From positions 492,398 through 556,397 of the forward strand of contig NZ_CP102846.1 in assembly GCF_013307435.2 (NCBI RefSeq): DNA of 64,000 nt. The letters run 5' to 3'. The stretch is from Microvirga terrae. Lineage in GTDB: Bacteria; Pseudomonadota; Alphaproteobacteria; Rhizobiales; Beijerinckiaceae. Numbering within the stretch: the stretch's first letter is position 1; each line of letters starts with the position of its first letter. Below, piece after piece: positions 42,189-52,287 of the stretch. The position numbers and the translations under genes are program-made. Under the pieces are notes generated by a model, which did no database searches, was not told the DNA's origin, and worked only from the letters and a program-made list of their open reading frames with translations.

Positions 42189-42360
42189 GATCACAATATA
42201 TAGGGCAGAAAGCTGGCTTTTTGATATCCACCCCAAGCATGAGGCGATCGATAGACGATAACGCGTCCTCTCCACCGCCGGCCGGCCAAAGGCGACCATT
42301 ATCTGCAACGACGTGCCTATCGTCCGGAGCCGAGGACCCTCCAGATACTTCACGCGTGCC

Positions 42361-42597
42361 TCAGCAGCCTGTGCAGATGCCCTTCGTGAGAATCTTCATC
42401 TTGCGATCCCAAATTCGTTCCTGCGCCTCGGCCTTGGTTCGGGCCGCTCTCGCCATCGTGGCGGATTCATCCGCCGTGTACGACTTCGCCGCTGACACCG
42501 CTGGGATTACTGCCTCCGGTGCAGCTCTGCCCTTGGCCGGGACAGAATGAGGCGCCATGAACAGAGCAAGCACGGCTGTCGCTATCATGATCCGCAT
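42361..42597 (-). CDS. Small secreted protein (78 residues), copy 1
   Basis: AAGGAG before ATG 42597. The product has a signal peptide (MRIMIATAVLALFMAPHSVP), a helical middle (TADESATMARAARTKAEAQE) and ends in KMKILTKGICTGC with two cysteines. The copy at 59331-59567 differs at only two residues. Probably periplasmic; no family recognised. Divergent from a PRC-barrel gene. Confidence 0.75.
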   Translation of the reverse strand: MRIMIATAVLALFMAPHSVPAKGRAAPEAVIPAVSAAKSYTADESATMARAARTKAEAQERIWDRKMKILTKGICTGC

Positions 42598-42874
42598 GGG
42601 CGCTCCTTGAGGAGCGCATTGAGCGGCTCCAAGCTTATATATGGTGAGCCCAAGCCAGTTCCCCAACAGAAAGGCTCGCTACCCTAACCTGATGCCTGGA
42701 TCGCTTCACGTTTCCGCCGTTGTTTGTCACGGCACCTCTTGCAAGTAGAGGGGGCAGACGCCCTGCCCTCGCGCCAGACTGAAGATGTCCAGTTACACGG
42801 CATCGGCAATGCTCCTCAATCCGCCACTATCCTGGGCAAGGTTGTCTCTAAGCTTCAATCAGGAACAGGCTTCC

Positions 42875-43273
42875 ATGCGCTTATCTGCGATTATCCTTCT
42901 CCTCACTCTGGGTTGGTCAGGTGTTGCTCAGGCTCAGAGCACCCCACCAGCGTCAAGTGCACCCAAGTTCATTACGATTAGCAACAATGCCCTTCTGAGT
43001 TCACGGCTGATCGGCCTGAACGTCCAAAGCGCCGGCGGGAAAGAGATGGGTAAGATTGAGGACGTTGTCTTCGAGGGCGGCCAGATCATCGGAGTTGTGC
43101 TATCCGTCGGAGAGGTCCTGGGCAGCAGCCCGCGCTATGTGGCTGTGGACCCATCCGCGATCTCGATCCGGTACACAGAAGGTGAGAACAAATGGCAGGC
43201 GACCATGAACGCGGATCTTGAGCAGCTGAAATCGGCCCCGGAGTTCCGCTATGAAGGCAAGTGGAAGCGCTGA
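42875..43273 (+). CDS. Secreted PRC-barrel protein (132 residues)
   Basis: ATG 42875 starts a signal peptide (MRLSAIILLLTLGWSGVAQA). The PRC-barrel covers ~45-120: LLSSRLIGLNVQSAGGKEMG, then IEDVVFEGGQIIGVVLSVGE. It is a short relative of the protein at 31897. An upstream in-frame codon at 42785 would hide the signal. The second copy of this locus (59847) retains only the signal peptide. Confidence 0.8.
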   Translation: MRLSAIILLLTLGWSGVAQAQSTPPASSAPKFITISNNALLSSRLIGLNVQSAGGKEMGKIEDVVFEGGQIIGVVLSVGEVLGSSPRYVAVDPSAISIRYTEGENKWQATMNADLEQLKSAPEFRYEGKWKR

Positions 43274-43399
43274 CCTCCTCGCCGACATGGCAGCTCCGTC
43301 GCCCAACCCATGCGGATTGCAGATGATCCGGAGGATCAATCCACACGCGATGATCTCGCGTGCGGTGCAACCTTCAGGACTCTGACTTTGCAGAGTTCC

Positions 43400-43648
43400 C
43401 TATGACGTCGGAGATCGGATGACATGGCCGTTGAGCCGCATCGTCCCCACGCCGGGATCTTCCTGCAACTGGGATTCCCAGACAACCCGGTCATAGCTCT
43501 GGTCGGCGCTCCGGATCTGATACTGGGGCTCCCGGTTTCCGCCAGAGACCAAGTCGACGATCTTGTAGCCGCTCCTCCAAACATCGTTGGGTGCACAATC
43601 CTCAGCATAGCTGACGGGCAGACCTACAGCATAGCGGTGTGGTCTCAT
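43400..43648 (-). CDS. Stand-alone VSYAED/IRSADQSYDR domain protein
   Basis: GAGGAG before ATG 43648 gives 82 residues: HRYAVGLPVSYAEDCAPNDV, then YKIVDLVSGGNREPQYQIRS ADQSYDR. This equals the C-terminal domain of the 179-residue proteins at 16801 and 52288, here without the N-terminal domain. Its existence as a separate gene shows that the domain folds on its own. Function unknown. Confidence 0.7.
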   Translation of the reverse strand: MRPHRYAVGLPVSYAEDCAPNDVWRSGYKIVDLVSGGNREPQYQIRSADQSYDRVVWESQLQEDPGVGTMRLNGHVIRSPTS

Positions 43649-44056
43649 GGTGAGCTCCTCTTTGGGAGACTTTCGAAAACAATCGCTGGCATCGTTTGCC
43701 ACCAAGACCAGCCGTGCACGATGACGAGGTGCACGGCGATGGAGTCTCCGACGAGAGTGGTGTTCAATGCGAGGACCAGCAGAAGCATTGCTCCAGAGCA
43801 CATGAGACCAGAGCACATGAGATTTGTTGAGCATCTCCTCCATCACCTCAGAGAATGGGGCGTTTTCCCGGCCCCTTCCAAATTCCCATCTTGTACACAA
43901 CGAGGCAGCCGGCGATCAGCAACACGGAAAAAAGTTTCTGGCTTAACATTGCGGCGTTCGTCCGATAGATCATGCAGACTGCTAGTGGATGGAATCTAAC
44001 ACTTGGTTCCGCAGGAAGCTGAACGTTACCCCGTCGTGGGACGTTGGTGTGGTGCC
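43649..44056. other. Intergenic region before cheB-like gene
   Basis: A 408-bp gap holding a perfect 15-bp tandem repeat (43793-43822) but no recognisable gene or promoter. Confidence 0.35.
43793..43822. repeat. Tandem 15-bp direct repeat
   Basis: CCAGAGCACATGAGA occurs twice head to tail without mismatch. It lies in an apparently non-coding stretch. Confidence 0.8.
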
Positions 44057-44649
44057 ATGAACCCCATTGTCGTGATTGCCGCCTCTGCTGGTGGTCTTGG
44101 GCCGCTCAAGCAAATCGTGGCGGCCCTGCCAGACCCTTGCGCGGCATCCGTCTTCATTGTTTTGCACATCGGCCCTCGTCCCAGTCTGCTCCCGCAGATC
44201 CTGAGCTGGGTCGGCAGGCTTCCCGTCTCGCATCCTGACGACGGCACCCTGATCCAGACCGGCCATGTCTATGTCGCGCCGCCTGACCATCACATGACCC
44301 TGGGGTTGGGCCGTATCCTTTTGGATCAGGGACCGAAGGTCAATCATGTCCGCCCCGCCGCCGACCCTTTGTTCCTCTCGGCGGCTGAAATCTACCGCGA
44401 GCATGTCATGGGGATTGTTCTCAGTGGCGGAGGCGGGGATGGAGCGGCGGGACTAGGCGCAATCAAAGGGCATGGCGGCATAGCTTTTGTCCAGAAGCCA
44501 GAGGAAGCTGAGAATCCCAGCATGCCATATGCAGCGATAATGGTGGCCATCCTGATGCCTGCCTGTCAGTCGCGGGGATTGCCGAGCGCATCGCTGCACT
44601 CTGCCCCGATAGTTTGCCGCCCGGACGACCATCAGACGAGCCCAGATGA
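44057..44649 (+). pseudogene. CheB-type methylesterase domain protein, C-terminus frameshifted
   Basis: From ATG 44057 the CheB catalytic domain is clear: VVIAASAGGLGPL (Ser ~10), FIVLHIGPRP (His ~37), HVYVAPPDHHMTLG and GIVLSGGGGDGAAGLGAIK (Asp ~135). After PYAAIMVA the frame goes astray. The natural ending HPDACLSVAGIAERIAALCP is in another frame and ends at TGA 44647-44649. One or two bases were lost near 44545. There is no receiver domain, as in stand-alone CheB proteins linked to HWE kinases. The triad lies before the break. Confidence 0.7.
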
Positions 44650-44674
44650 CGGACTGGACTCAAATATGAGATTT

Positions 44675-44846
44675 GCACTTCGACTTCATCCAGCCGAACG
44701 ACGGCAGCAAGGACGTGTTCGTCCATGCCACCGCCCTTGAGTGGGCCGGCATGCGTGGCCTCGCCGAAGGCCAGGAGGTCTCCTTCGACACGACCGAGGA
44801 TCGCCGCTCCGGTAAGATCGCCGTCAACAACATCGAAACAGCGTAA
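44675..44846 (+). pseudogene. Cold-shock gene lacking its 5' end
   Basis: The frame reads FDFIQPNDGSKDVFVHATAL, then EWAGMRGLAEGQEVSFDTTE, ending at TAA, very close to the csp at 35093. The first ~15 codons (including KGFGF of RNP1) are replaced by unrelated sequence adjoining the cheB-like gene. The original terminator remains at 44895. Confidence 0.75.
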
Positions 44847-44894
44847 TTGCTGATGATCGGTTCAGGATATAGGCCTGTGCCGCTCGGTCTTGAA

Positions 44895-44924
44895 GCCGCT
44901 CCCTTGTGGGGCGGCTTTTTTGTT
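44895..44924 (+). terminator. Rho-independent terminator after the csp relic
   Basis: GCCGCTCCC, a short loop and GGGGCGGC followed by TTTTTTGTTTG. It matches the terminator of the intact csp gene. Confidence 0.75.
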
Positions 44925-45018
44925 TGCGCCCGCAATCACCGGCAGCGATTATCCGCCCGGCCTGCCCGAGGCCCCAGCGATCTTAGCTCGGCAGGCTGCA
45001 GGAGCCTGAGCGAAGGGC

Positions 45019-45315
45019 TCAGCTGCTAGCTCGGATGGTAGCCTTGATCTGGTCCAGCCCCTCTGAGGTCAGCGGGTCGACCCTCAGGATCGGGTGCCCT
45101 CCGGAGGAGTGACGCTGGGAGAAGGCAAGGCGGATAGAGCCGCCGTCGCAGAGAGGCAGGAAAAAGATCCCGTCAGCCTCTTCCTTCAGAAAGCAGCGCA
45201 GGCCGATATAGAAGCTTTCTTCGTAGCCCCTCACGGCGCGCCGGATGGCCGGATGAATGACAAGGGTGATGCTCTTGCTCTCGCAGACCTCTTCGACGGC
45301 CTCGAAACTCAACAC
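45019..45315 (-). CDS. Hypothetical protein, about 98 residues
   Basis: The product includes LSFEAVEEVCESKSITLVIH, then IRRAVRGYEESFYIGLRCFL and FFLPLCDGGSIRLAFSQRHS. It is strand-rich with two short helices and appears soluble. GTG 45315 with GGGGA nine bases upstream is the most plausible start; a TTG at 45342 is also open. It lies divergent from groES. No family recognised. Confidence 0.55.
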   Translation of the reverse strand: MLSFEAVEEVCESKSITLVIHPAIRRAVRGYEESFYIGLRCFLKEEADGIFFLPLCDGGSIRLAFSQRHSSGGHPILRVDPLTSEGLDQIKATIRASS

Positions 45316-45414
45316 GGCTGATCCCCATCTCTGAGCGGCCAAGCGACCTGTATGGGGTCAACGCTGCTCAAAAGTGACCGTTCGCTCAGATCTTTTGTAT
45401 CCTCAAGGATAAGC

Positions 45415-45443
45415 TTGCCTCGGCCCGAACATCGGTCTATCAA
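45415..45443 (+). promoter_or_regulatory. Putative groESL promoter
   Basis: TTGCCT at 45415-45420 and TATCAA at 45438-45443 are separated by 17 bases, just upstream of CIRCE. With the preceding C, CTTGCC also resembles alphaproteobacterial RpoH promoters. Which sigma factor reads it cannot be decided by eye. Confidence 0.45.
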
Positions 45444-45449
45444 CTCGTC

Positions 45450-45476
45450 TTAGCACTCCGATGCGTCGAGTGCTAA
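45450..45476 (+). promoter_or_regulatory. CIRCE element (HrcA operator)
   Basis: TTAGCACTC, nine bases, GAGTGCTAA: a perfect match to the CIRCE consensus with the canonical spacer. HrcA binds it to repress chaperonin genes. It lies 57 bp before the groES start. Confidence 0.95.
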
Positions 45477-45533
45477 TCGTGCCGCTCGGCGCAGACGAGT
45501 GCCTCCAATTCCAAAGTACGAGGAGGCTTGCCT

Positions 45534-45848
45534 ATGAAGTTCCGTCCGCTGCACGACCGCGTCGTCGTCCGCCGCATCGAAGCCGAAGAGAAGACCAAGG
45601 GCGGCATCATCATCCCGGACACCGCCAAGGAAAAGCCGCAAGAGGGCGAAGTGATCGCCGTCGGACCGGGCACCCGCGATGAGAACGGCAAGGTTGCTGC
45701 CCTCAACGTGAAGGCCGGCGACCGCGTCCTGTTCGGCAAGTGGTCCGGCACCGAGGTGCGGATCGACGGTCAGGATCTCCTGATCATGAAGGAATCCGAC
45801 ATCATGGGCGTGATCGAACAGTCCGCCGCGGCTCAGAAGGCGGCTTAA
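45534..45848 (+). CDS. groES: Co-chaperonin GroES
   Basis: A 104-residue GroES. It has the family's [20 protein letters not shown] start, the mobile loop [19 protein letters not shown], and EVIAVGPG and [33 protein letters not shown]. It caps GroEL and closes the folding chamber. GAGGAGG lies nine bases before ATG 45534. The tail ([10 protein letters not shown]) is slightly longer than usual. It forms an operon with groEL 43 bp downstream under CIRCE. Confidence 0.97.
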   Translation: MKFRPLHDRVVVRRIEAEEKTKGGIIIPDTAKEKPQEGEVIAVGPGTRDENGKVAALNVKAGDRVLFGKWSGTEVRIDGQDLLIMKESDIMGVIEQSAAAQKAA

Positions 45849-45870
45849 ACAGCCCGGCCCGACCAGATAA

Positions 45871-47529
<1,659 letters not shown>

Positions 47530-47553
47530 GTCCTCGCACAACGCGACAAAGAA

Positions 47554-47585
47554 GAAGCCCTGGAGCGATCCAGGGCTTTTTGTTT
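47554..47585 (+). terminator. Rho-independent terminator of groESL
   Basis: AGCCCTGGAGCGATCCAGGG closes a strong hairpin followed by CTTTTTGTTTG, 25 bp past the groEL stop. Confidence 0.9.
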
Positions 47586-48063
47586 GCGTTTCACTACAAG
47601 GTGCCAAATTAGGGAATTATTGCGGTAAACACTTGTAAACAGCTTCAAGCAGACCATGTGCCTGCGTTTTATTTCATGTTTGTAGCTAAGCGTCGAATTC
47701 GGACCCTTGAGCTGACTGCCGTTATGCAGATGCGATTGCCAGCGAGTTCGTAGCATCGGCGGGGTCATCACCGGCGCCGATCGTGAGCCCACCGAGTTCC
47801 TATTTTATGTCGCTAAACCCAGACGTCGCGGCTTCCTGAGGAGGGGTCAAAGCTTCAGTGCCAATCCACACCCGTGTCGCCGAGACTGTGGCCCGGACCG
47901 CCACATCTGAGACCGACCGGAGCGCTCATCGCGCCGCGTAGTCCTCCCTGATTGGCCTCGCAGCGAACGCCCCTGGTTCAGAGCCAGGGGCGTTCGCATA
48001 TTCAGGCCTGGTACGACACTAAAGATCGACAGCCTATCGCTTGATGCTGGAGCAAGATGTCAG
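47586..48063. other. Intergenic region with a long perfect hairpin
   Basis: No gene seen. At 47963-47997 a 14-bp perfect inverted repeat (GCGAACGCCCCTGG / CCAGGGGCGTTCGC) surrounds a 7-base loop. It looks like the terminator of a lost transcript, since nothing upstream on either strand obviously needs it. Confidence 0.5.
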
Positions 48064-48303
48064 ATGAAGATCACCATGGACGTAGAGTGCACGCCTGAAG
48101 AGGCGCGGTCCTTTCTAGGGCTACCGGATGTGAAGCCGATGCAAGAGCAACTCATGCGAGAGGTGCAGGACCGCATAACCGCAAACATCCGGGCGATGGA
48201 GCCTGAAGCCATGCTGAGAACCTGGCTGCCGGCCACCCTCAAAGGGTTTGAGCAGATCCAGGAGATATTTATGTCCCAAATGACCGGGACGAAACGAGAG
48301 TAG
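48064..48303 (+). CDS. DUF6489-like protein, copy 2
   Basis: 79 residues, MKITMDVECTPEEARSFLGL, then PDVKPMQEQLMREVQDRITA and WLPATLKGFEQIQEIFMSQM, colinear with the protein at 22658. Conserved Pro-Asp-Val and Trp-Leu-Pro positions support one family. The ribosome site is weak (GAGCAAG). Function unknown. Confidence 0.75.
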   Translation: MKITMDVECTPEEARSFLGLPDVKPMQEQLMREVQDRITANIRAMEPEAMLRTWLPATLKGFEQIQEIFMSQMTGTKRE

Positions 48304-49147
48304 GTGAAGCGAGTGTTCGGCTACTCTGTAGAATCTTGGACTTGATTTGACGGACAGTGTCAAAGCGAGTCGCCTTCTGGCAGCCCCAAGCCGAGAGCGA
48401 TCATGCCAGAATGGCGGGTTCTGGAGTCGGCTTTCTCATGCGGAACACGACCTCTCTGACACTGTCCGACAGATCAAATTCTGACTTTCACAGCTACTCA
48501 CAGTCCGTGTCTTCATTTGTTGAGCATCCTAAGACAAGGTGCGCCGACGGGCGGGACGCCGATATGCTCGGTCACCGCCTTCGGCCTGCTCGTGGCGAAC
48601 GGTCAAGGCACTGCACCTCAGTTCGTGAGCAATCCGCTCGATGCCCAGCCCAGGCCCTTCAACGGCAGCATCGCCGCCATGTCATCCGGTGTGAGCATCT
48701 TCTCTCCCCGCGTGACCTCAGCCGGGGGAGAACTCTGGCGCTCCTGTGACCTCATCTCGTCCTCTCAGAAGGTTGAGCGAGGGGTCCAGTTCTTCATGTC
48801 GTCAGGGCTGGAGATTAACTGCATGCCTTATCCTCCTGTGCGTCCATGAACTCGTCAGCCATTCCTGCGACAAGGCCGAACGTAGCTCCGAGCACACTCA
48901 GGCTCCGCGGAACAAGGCCCATCAGCACCTCCGGCGGAAGCCTGGATCACGCAATCGCGCATGTTGGTTGACAGCCCCAATGATGCCTAAGGCCCGTGCG
49001 CTGGTCGCACAGGTTCAAGCCCATCCGAGAACACCGAGGCTGCAATCTGACCTAAACGCAGGCTGTGACGAATTCCAACTTCGGACGCAAAGCGTGGCAA
49101 GTGGCTGCCGAGGCTGTAAGGTTAGCCAGATCGGCTTCAGCGAGTTG
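48304..49147. other. Long gap with transposase remnant and inverted repeat
   Basis: Apart from the IstA fragment listed separately, an imperfect inverted repeat related to TTTGACGGACAGTGTCA occurs at about 48344 and 48456. This may be the end of a lost element. No other coding signal. Confidence 0.35.
48535..48698 (-). pseudogene. IS21-type IstA transposase fragment (N-terminal HTH)
   Basis: From ATG 48698 on the minus strand: MLTPDDMAAMLPLKGLG. After a frameshift it continues GIERIAHELRCSALTVRHEQ, then EGGDRAYRRPARRRT. This follows the start of IS21-family IstA proteins: a helix-turn-helix, then GGW..YRRP. Only about 55 of ~500 residues remain, and no inverted ends or IstB were found nearby. 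Confidence 0.55.
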
Positions 49148-49273
49148 CTACTTCTTGGATCCGATGTTTGAGCCCACTGTCCCCTTTGTCGAAGGCGCAG
49201 CGGCAATCGTCTTTGTCTTTTCCTTCTTGGGCTTCTTCGCTTCGCGGTTGCCGCGCTGTTCACCCTTGGCCAT
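49148..49273 (-). CDS. 41-residue Lys-rich protein
   Basis: AGGAG nine bases before ATG 49273. MAKGEQRGNREAKKPKKEKT is followed by KTIAAAPSTKGTVGSNIGSK K. Very basic, without hydrophobic segments. Nearly identical small proteins are frequent in Rhizobiales genomes, often near stress genes; none has a known role. The clear ribosome site and conserved MAKGxQRxNxEAKKPKK start support it. Confidence 0.7.
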   Translation of the reverse strand: MAKGEQRGNREAKKPKKEKTKTIAAAPSTKGTVGSNIGSKK

Positions 49274-49542
49274 GTCTGCTTCTCCTGATGTTAACCCAGA
49301 GTGTAACACCTTCCGAAGCCTCGCGGGAAATTAAAGCGCCATAGAAAATCCGATCACTCTGTGGGTCTAAGAGTGACAACCTTCTGGCGTCAAAACCCGT
49401 CCGGCTGTCCAAGGCACAATTATGTGGCCTCAGCCGTCTATGCAGAGCCCCTGCAAGGTGGCGATCACCCGAGCTTGATATAGAGTCAGAATTTGCTGCC
49501 GCGTCGGCTTGGCAGCGGTTAGATCAGGATATGCGGGGCCAC

Positions 49543-49794
49543 TCACGCTTTGGGCGATTGCTGAGCAGGGCTCGTGCGGTCTCGGCTTTCTGTCTGCACC
49601 TCACGCCACCCAAGGATGCTGGCCTGGACGGCCTCCCCGGTTGTCCCGTTCCGCCACTCCCCGTTTATGTGCTGACACGGGAATGGAAGGATGTAGGTCC
49701 CGACATGGTCTTCGGCTAAAACCTGCACTGGCAGCCCAGAGCCTGGATATCCTTCAGTCCTGAAGTCCTGCAAACGGGCCGTTCGTGTCACCAT
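49543..49794 (-). CDS. Hypothetical protein of 83 residues
   Basis: GGAG before ATG 49794. The core VQVLAEDHVGTYILPFPCQH, then INGEWRNGTTGEAVQASILG WR, has the pattern of a small beta domain seen in other Rhizobiales proteins (GTYxLPFPC...W.N...I.A...GWR). The C-terminal tail is polar. No named family. Confidence 0.6.
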   Translation of the reverse strand: MVTRTARLQDFRTEGYPGSGLPVQVLAEDHVGTYILPFPCQHINGEWRNGTTGEAVQASILGWREVQTESRDRTSPAQQSPKA

Positions 49795-49879
49795 CCACTT
49801 GCTCCGATTTACTCTGACGCGTCAATAGATCCATGGGACAACGCTACCGAAGAAGCCCGATGGTACCGAGAACGCCGGG

Positions 49880-50128
49880 AGCTTAAGGTGCGAGTCACGG
49901 TGAGCGTACCATTTCCTGAGCGTCCCCTGCATCTCATTGAGGGCCTCCTTCATGGACGCCTGTGTCTTGCGCCACCCAAGCCAGGCCCCGGATGACCGTG
50001 ATCTGGTCGGAGATTCGCCGTTTGAGGTCGGCAATATCGTGGGTAAGCCTTCTCAGTTCTTCGTGCTGATTAGAAACAGTGCCATTCGCCTTGAGGGTGG
50101 TCAAACCCAGAGCCGCCATGAGCGGCAT
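49880..50128 (-). pseudogene. Small coiled-coil protein gene, frameshifted
   Basis: The first half (from ATG 50128) reads HEELRRLTHDIADLKRRISD QITVIRGLAW. The expected continuation ASMKEALNEMQGTLRKWYAH RDSHLK is in another frame, so a frameshift lies near 49970. The intact product would be a ~90-residue helical protein of the type begun at position 115 of this window. Confidence 0.55.
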
Positions 50129-50232
50129 TACAAAGACTTGAGGTCCTCGATGTCCATGGGAAGCCTCCCTAGCAACCCACTGAGATAACGCTGGGGAACG
50201 TTCCTGAGTGCCTTGGTTCTGCGCATTCAGCC

Positions 50233-50551
50233 TTGAGCCATCCGGTCATTTTCCTGGCAAGGCTTACCACCACGGTTCGGGCCATTCCGGTTGCGCGATC
50301 AACCGCACACTGCGGTTTCGTTCAGGCGACTGAGGCAAGCGCCGGGACCTCGGCAGAGGCGCAGGCGCGGATCATCGAGGGCCTGATCACGGATCGGCTT
50401 CATTGGCGGCGGAGCTGCTGTGGGTCTTGACAGCTACGACATTGCCATCGTCATGACTCTGTTCACGATCTTCACGTTCCGCGTCTTGTCTCCGGTCGAA
50501 CAGCAAGAGACCCCAGGGGACGATATCGCTCCACCGTCAGGCTCTCAATGA
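50233..50551 (+). pseudogene. MgtC/SapB-family protein remnant
   Basis: One frame gives AHCGFVQATEASAGTSAEAQ ARIIEGLIT, the next gives GGGAAVGLDSYDIAIVMTLF TIFTFRVLSP. Together they match the conserved core of MgtC proteins (AQARIIQGLITGIGFIGGGA ... LTLRVL). About 25 residues between GGGA and the next helix are missing, and the frame is broken near 50398. Only the C-terminal part survives. Confidence 0.6.
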
Positions 50552-50791
50552 AACAGGGATGCTGAGAAGCACTGGGTGGAAGACCACCCTGGGTGTACAG
50601 GATCGTTCGAATAAAATAGAGGTAGGATGGTCCACACACAGTGAAAGCTTCTGATGGCCGCATTATAAACGTAAAGTGCTGCGATTGTGCTCAAGAGGAA
50701 ATGAATAACAATTAAATACAAGCTGTTTCCGGATTGGCTCACAAGGCTGGAATTATGCGTACTTGTATTTATCAATATCGGGACAACCCAT
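50552..50791 (+). promoter_or_regulatory. AT-rich region upstream of the phasin gene
   Basis: 240 bp, richer in A+T than its surroundings, with no gene. It probably contains the phasin promoter, but no motif is certain. Confidence 0.35.
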
Positions 50792-51301
50792 ATGTCTGTC
50801 GCTCACAATACAACCAACAAGGCGAACGACCGCGCTGAAGGTCGGGGTGAATACATTCACGCCAAGGTGGAGGAGACACAGGACGCCATGCGGTCTGGTC
50901 TGAACTCTGTCTCTGAGCACACCCGGCGCTTCACCGATCAAGTCACGCAGGCTTATGGCATCACGGGCGAAGGCCGCGAGGAGCTCACCCGTCAGGGAGC
51001 CCAGAGCCTTGAGATGATGACGCAGGCCAGCACCATGCTGACGCGCGGGGTGCAGGACCTCTCGCGCGAGTGGTTCAGCCTCACGCAGGAGCGTTTGCAG
51101 AAGAACCTTGATGATTTCGGCGTGCTGGCACGCTGCCAGTCCCTTCCGGACGTCGTGGCGGCTCAGAGCACCATTATGCGGCACAATCTCGAGCAGACCA
51201 TTGAGGGCACCCGCCGGATCGCCGAGGTCGCCACACGGGTGGCGAACGAGGCCGGCCAGACACTCAAGGCTGAGACGAAGAAGGCCAGCCGCGTCGCCTG
51301 A
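50792..51301 (+). CDS. Phasin-family protein
   Basis: A 169-residue helical protein with the phasin_2 pattern: LEMMTQASTMLTRGVQDLSR EWFSLTQERLQKNLDDFGVL, then RCQSLPDVVAAQSTIMRHNL EQTIEGTRRIAEVATRVANE. Phasins coat polyhydroxyalkanoate granules; some act in stress. The N-terminal ~50 residues are polar. The strong terminator at 51332 ends the gene. It fits the PHB esterase and PhaC-like relic elsewhere in the window. Confidence 0.85.
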   Translation: MSVAHNTTNKANDRAEGRGEYIHAKVEETQDAMRSGLNSVSEHTRRFTDQVTQAYGITGEGREELTRQGAQSLEMMTQASTMLTRGVQDLSREWFSLTQERLQKNLDDFGVLARCQSLPDVVAAQSTIMRHNLEQTIEGTRRIAEVATRVANEAGQTLKAETKKASRVA

Positions 51302-51331
51302 TGCATTTCAGCACTGGATGCGAGGAAACTA

Positions 51332-51366
51332 GAAGAGGGCCGAGGCACCGCCTCGGCCCTCTTCCT
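51332..51366 (+). terminator. Terminator of the phasin gene
   Basis: GAAGAGGGCCGAGG and CCTCGGCCCTCTTC form a perfect 14-bp stem with a 5-base loop, 30 bp past the stop. Confidence 0.8.
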
Positions 51367-51539
51367 ATATTCGACCAAGCTTTTGCGAACCTCTTTGGCA
51401 TGGCTCGGACGTAGCGCTAGCCTCAGCTGTGCGGGGCCTCATGGTTACAGCGGACGCCGTGCTCGTTCATTGAGGCTGTGGTTCCTGGAACACCATGGAC
51501 TTTCCGGCACACAGCCCCACATCTTGACAGGGAGGATCG

Positions 51540-51892
51540 ATGATCAAAATGGCAATCATTGTTGGGTTGCTGGTCCTCGCCACCCTGGCAACGGCACGGG
51601 AGACCCCTCCATTAACGCGGCGTGATCCGGATACCCAGTGCATGTATCTCAAGGTGCGAGATGCTCTGAGCCTTCGTTACCATCGTGACGGCACACCGGA
51701 TGGCGCGAGCGTTCAGCAGGATAGCACGACGTATCGATCACGCGCGGTGACTTGCGGGAGCTGACCCAGCAGATCACGCGCTCGATCGAGGACTTGCGCT
51801 GGGATATCGGCGCAGTCCGGCGGGAGATGGAGCATACTCGCAATGAGCTCGAAAACATCCGCCGCGAAACGAGGCCGCCCCGAGCGCAGTAG
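51540..51892 (+). pseudogene. Secreted coiled-coil protein, frameshifted copy
   Basis: Signal peptide and N-terminal half are colinear with the gene at 16013 (MIKMAIIVGLLVLATLATAR; DPDTQCMYLKVRDALSLRYH). At about 51729 one G is missing (AGCACGAC-GTA against AGTACGGACGCA), and the frame ends at TGA 51762-51764. The coiled-coil half (QITRSIEDLRWDIGAVRREM) is intact in the shifted frame up to TAG 51890-51892. Total length is 353 against 354 bp, consistent with a single deletion. Confidence 0.85.
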
Positions 51893-52031
51893 GATGGCCT
51901 GCGCCGCTTAGAGCTGGCCTGTAACAGGACAGGGACGCCTGTGACCGACACGTTCCTCCTCTTGCCGCTTTCGCCCAGCGGCGAGAGGCGTTGATGAGCA
52001 GCCCCAATCCGAGCGACTGCGCCCTCAGAGC

Positions 52032-52181
52032 TCAGCCGGGCAGTTTGATGCTGTCGTCTCCGTAACCCCGCCTTCCGTTGAGCTGCGGTCGTGGTTGCAC
52101 GGCGGGAGCTGGGGCAGAAGTCAATGCGCCCAAAATCTTGCGCATGATCGCTTTCGCCGAACTGAGGATGTTCTGGGCCAT
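52032..52181 (-). CDS. 49-residue protein with GRRGYGD motif, copy B
   Basis: MAQNILSSAKAIMRKILGAL, a Pro-rich centre and GRRGYGDDSIKLPG. It has the same length as copy A, with conservative changes (Ile/Met/Leu in the helix), which supports purifying selection on a real peptide. It is followed, as in copy A, by the two-domain VSYAED gene upstream on the same strand. Confidence 0.65.
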   Translation of the reverse strand: MAQNILSSAKAIMRKILGALTSAPAPAVQPRPQLNGRRGYGDDSIKLPG

Positions 52182-52287
52182 GTCTCGCTCGCTTTCCTTC
52201 GTGCAGCCAACGGCTCCGTTTTGCCGTGCACCCTCGGCAGCGTGGTGCAGGTACTTGACTACCCCGGATACAAGCCGGAGGTGGGGC

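Noticed and set aside
44641..44740. Fusion of the CheB domain with a cold-shock domain
   Set aside because: The CheB frame does not continue into the csp frame; both are damaged and merely adjacent.
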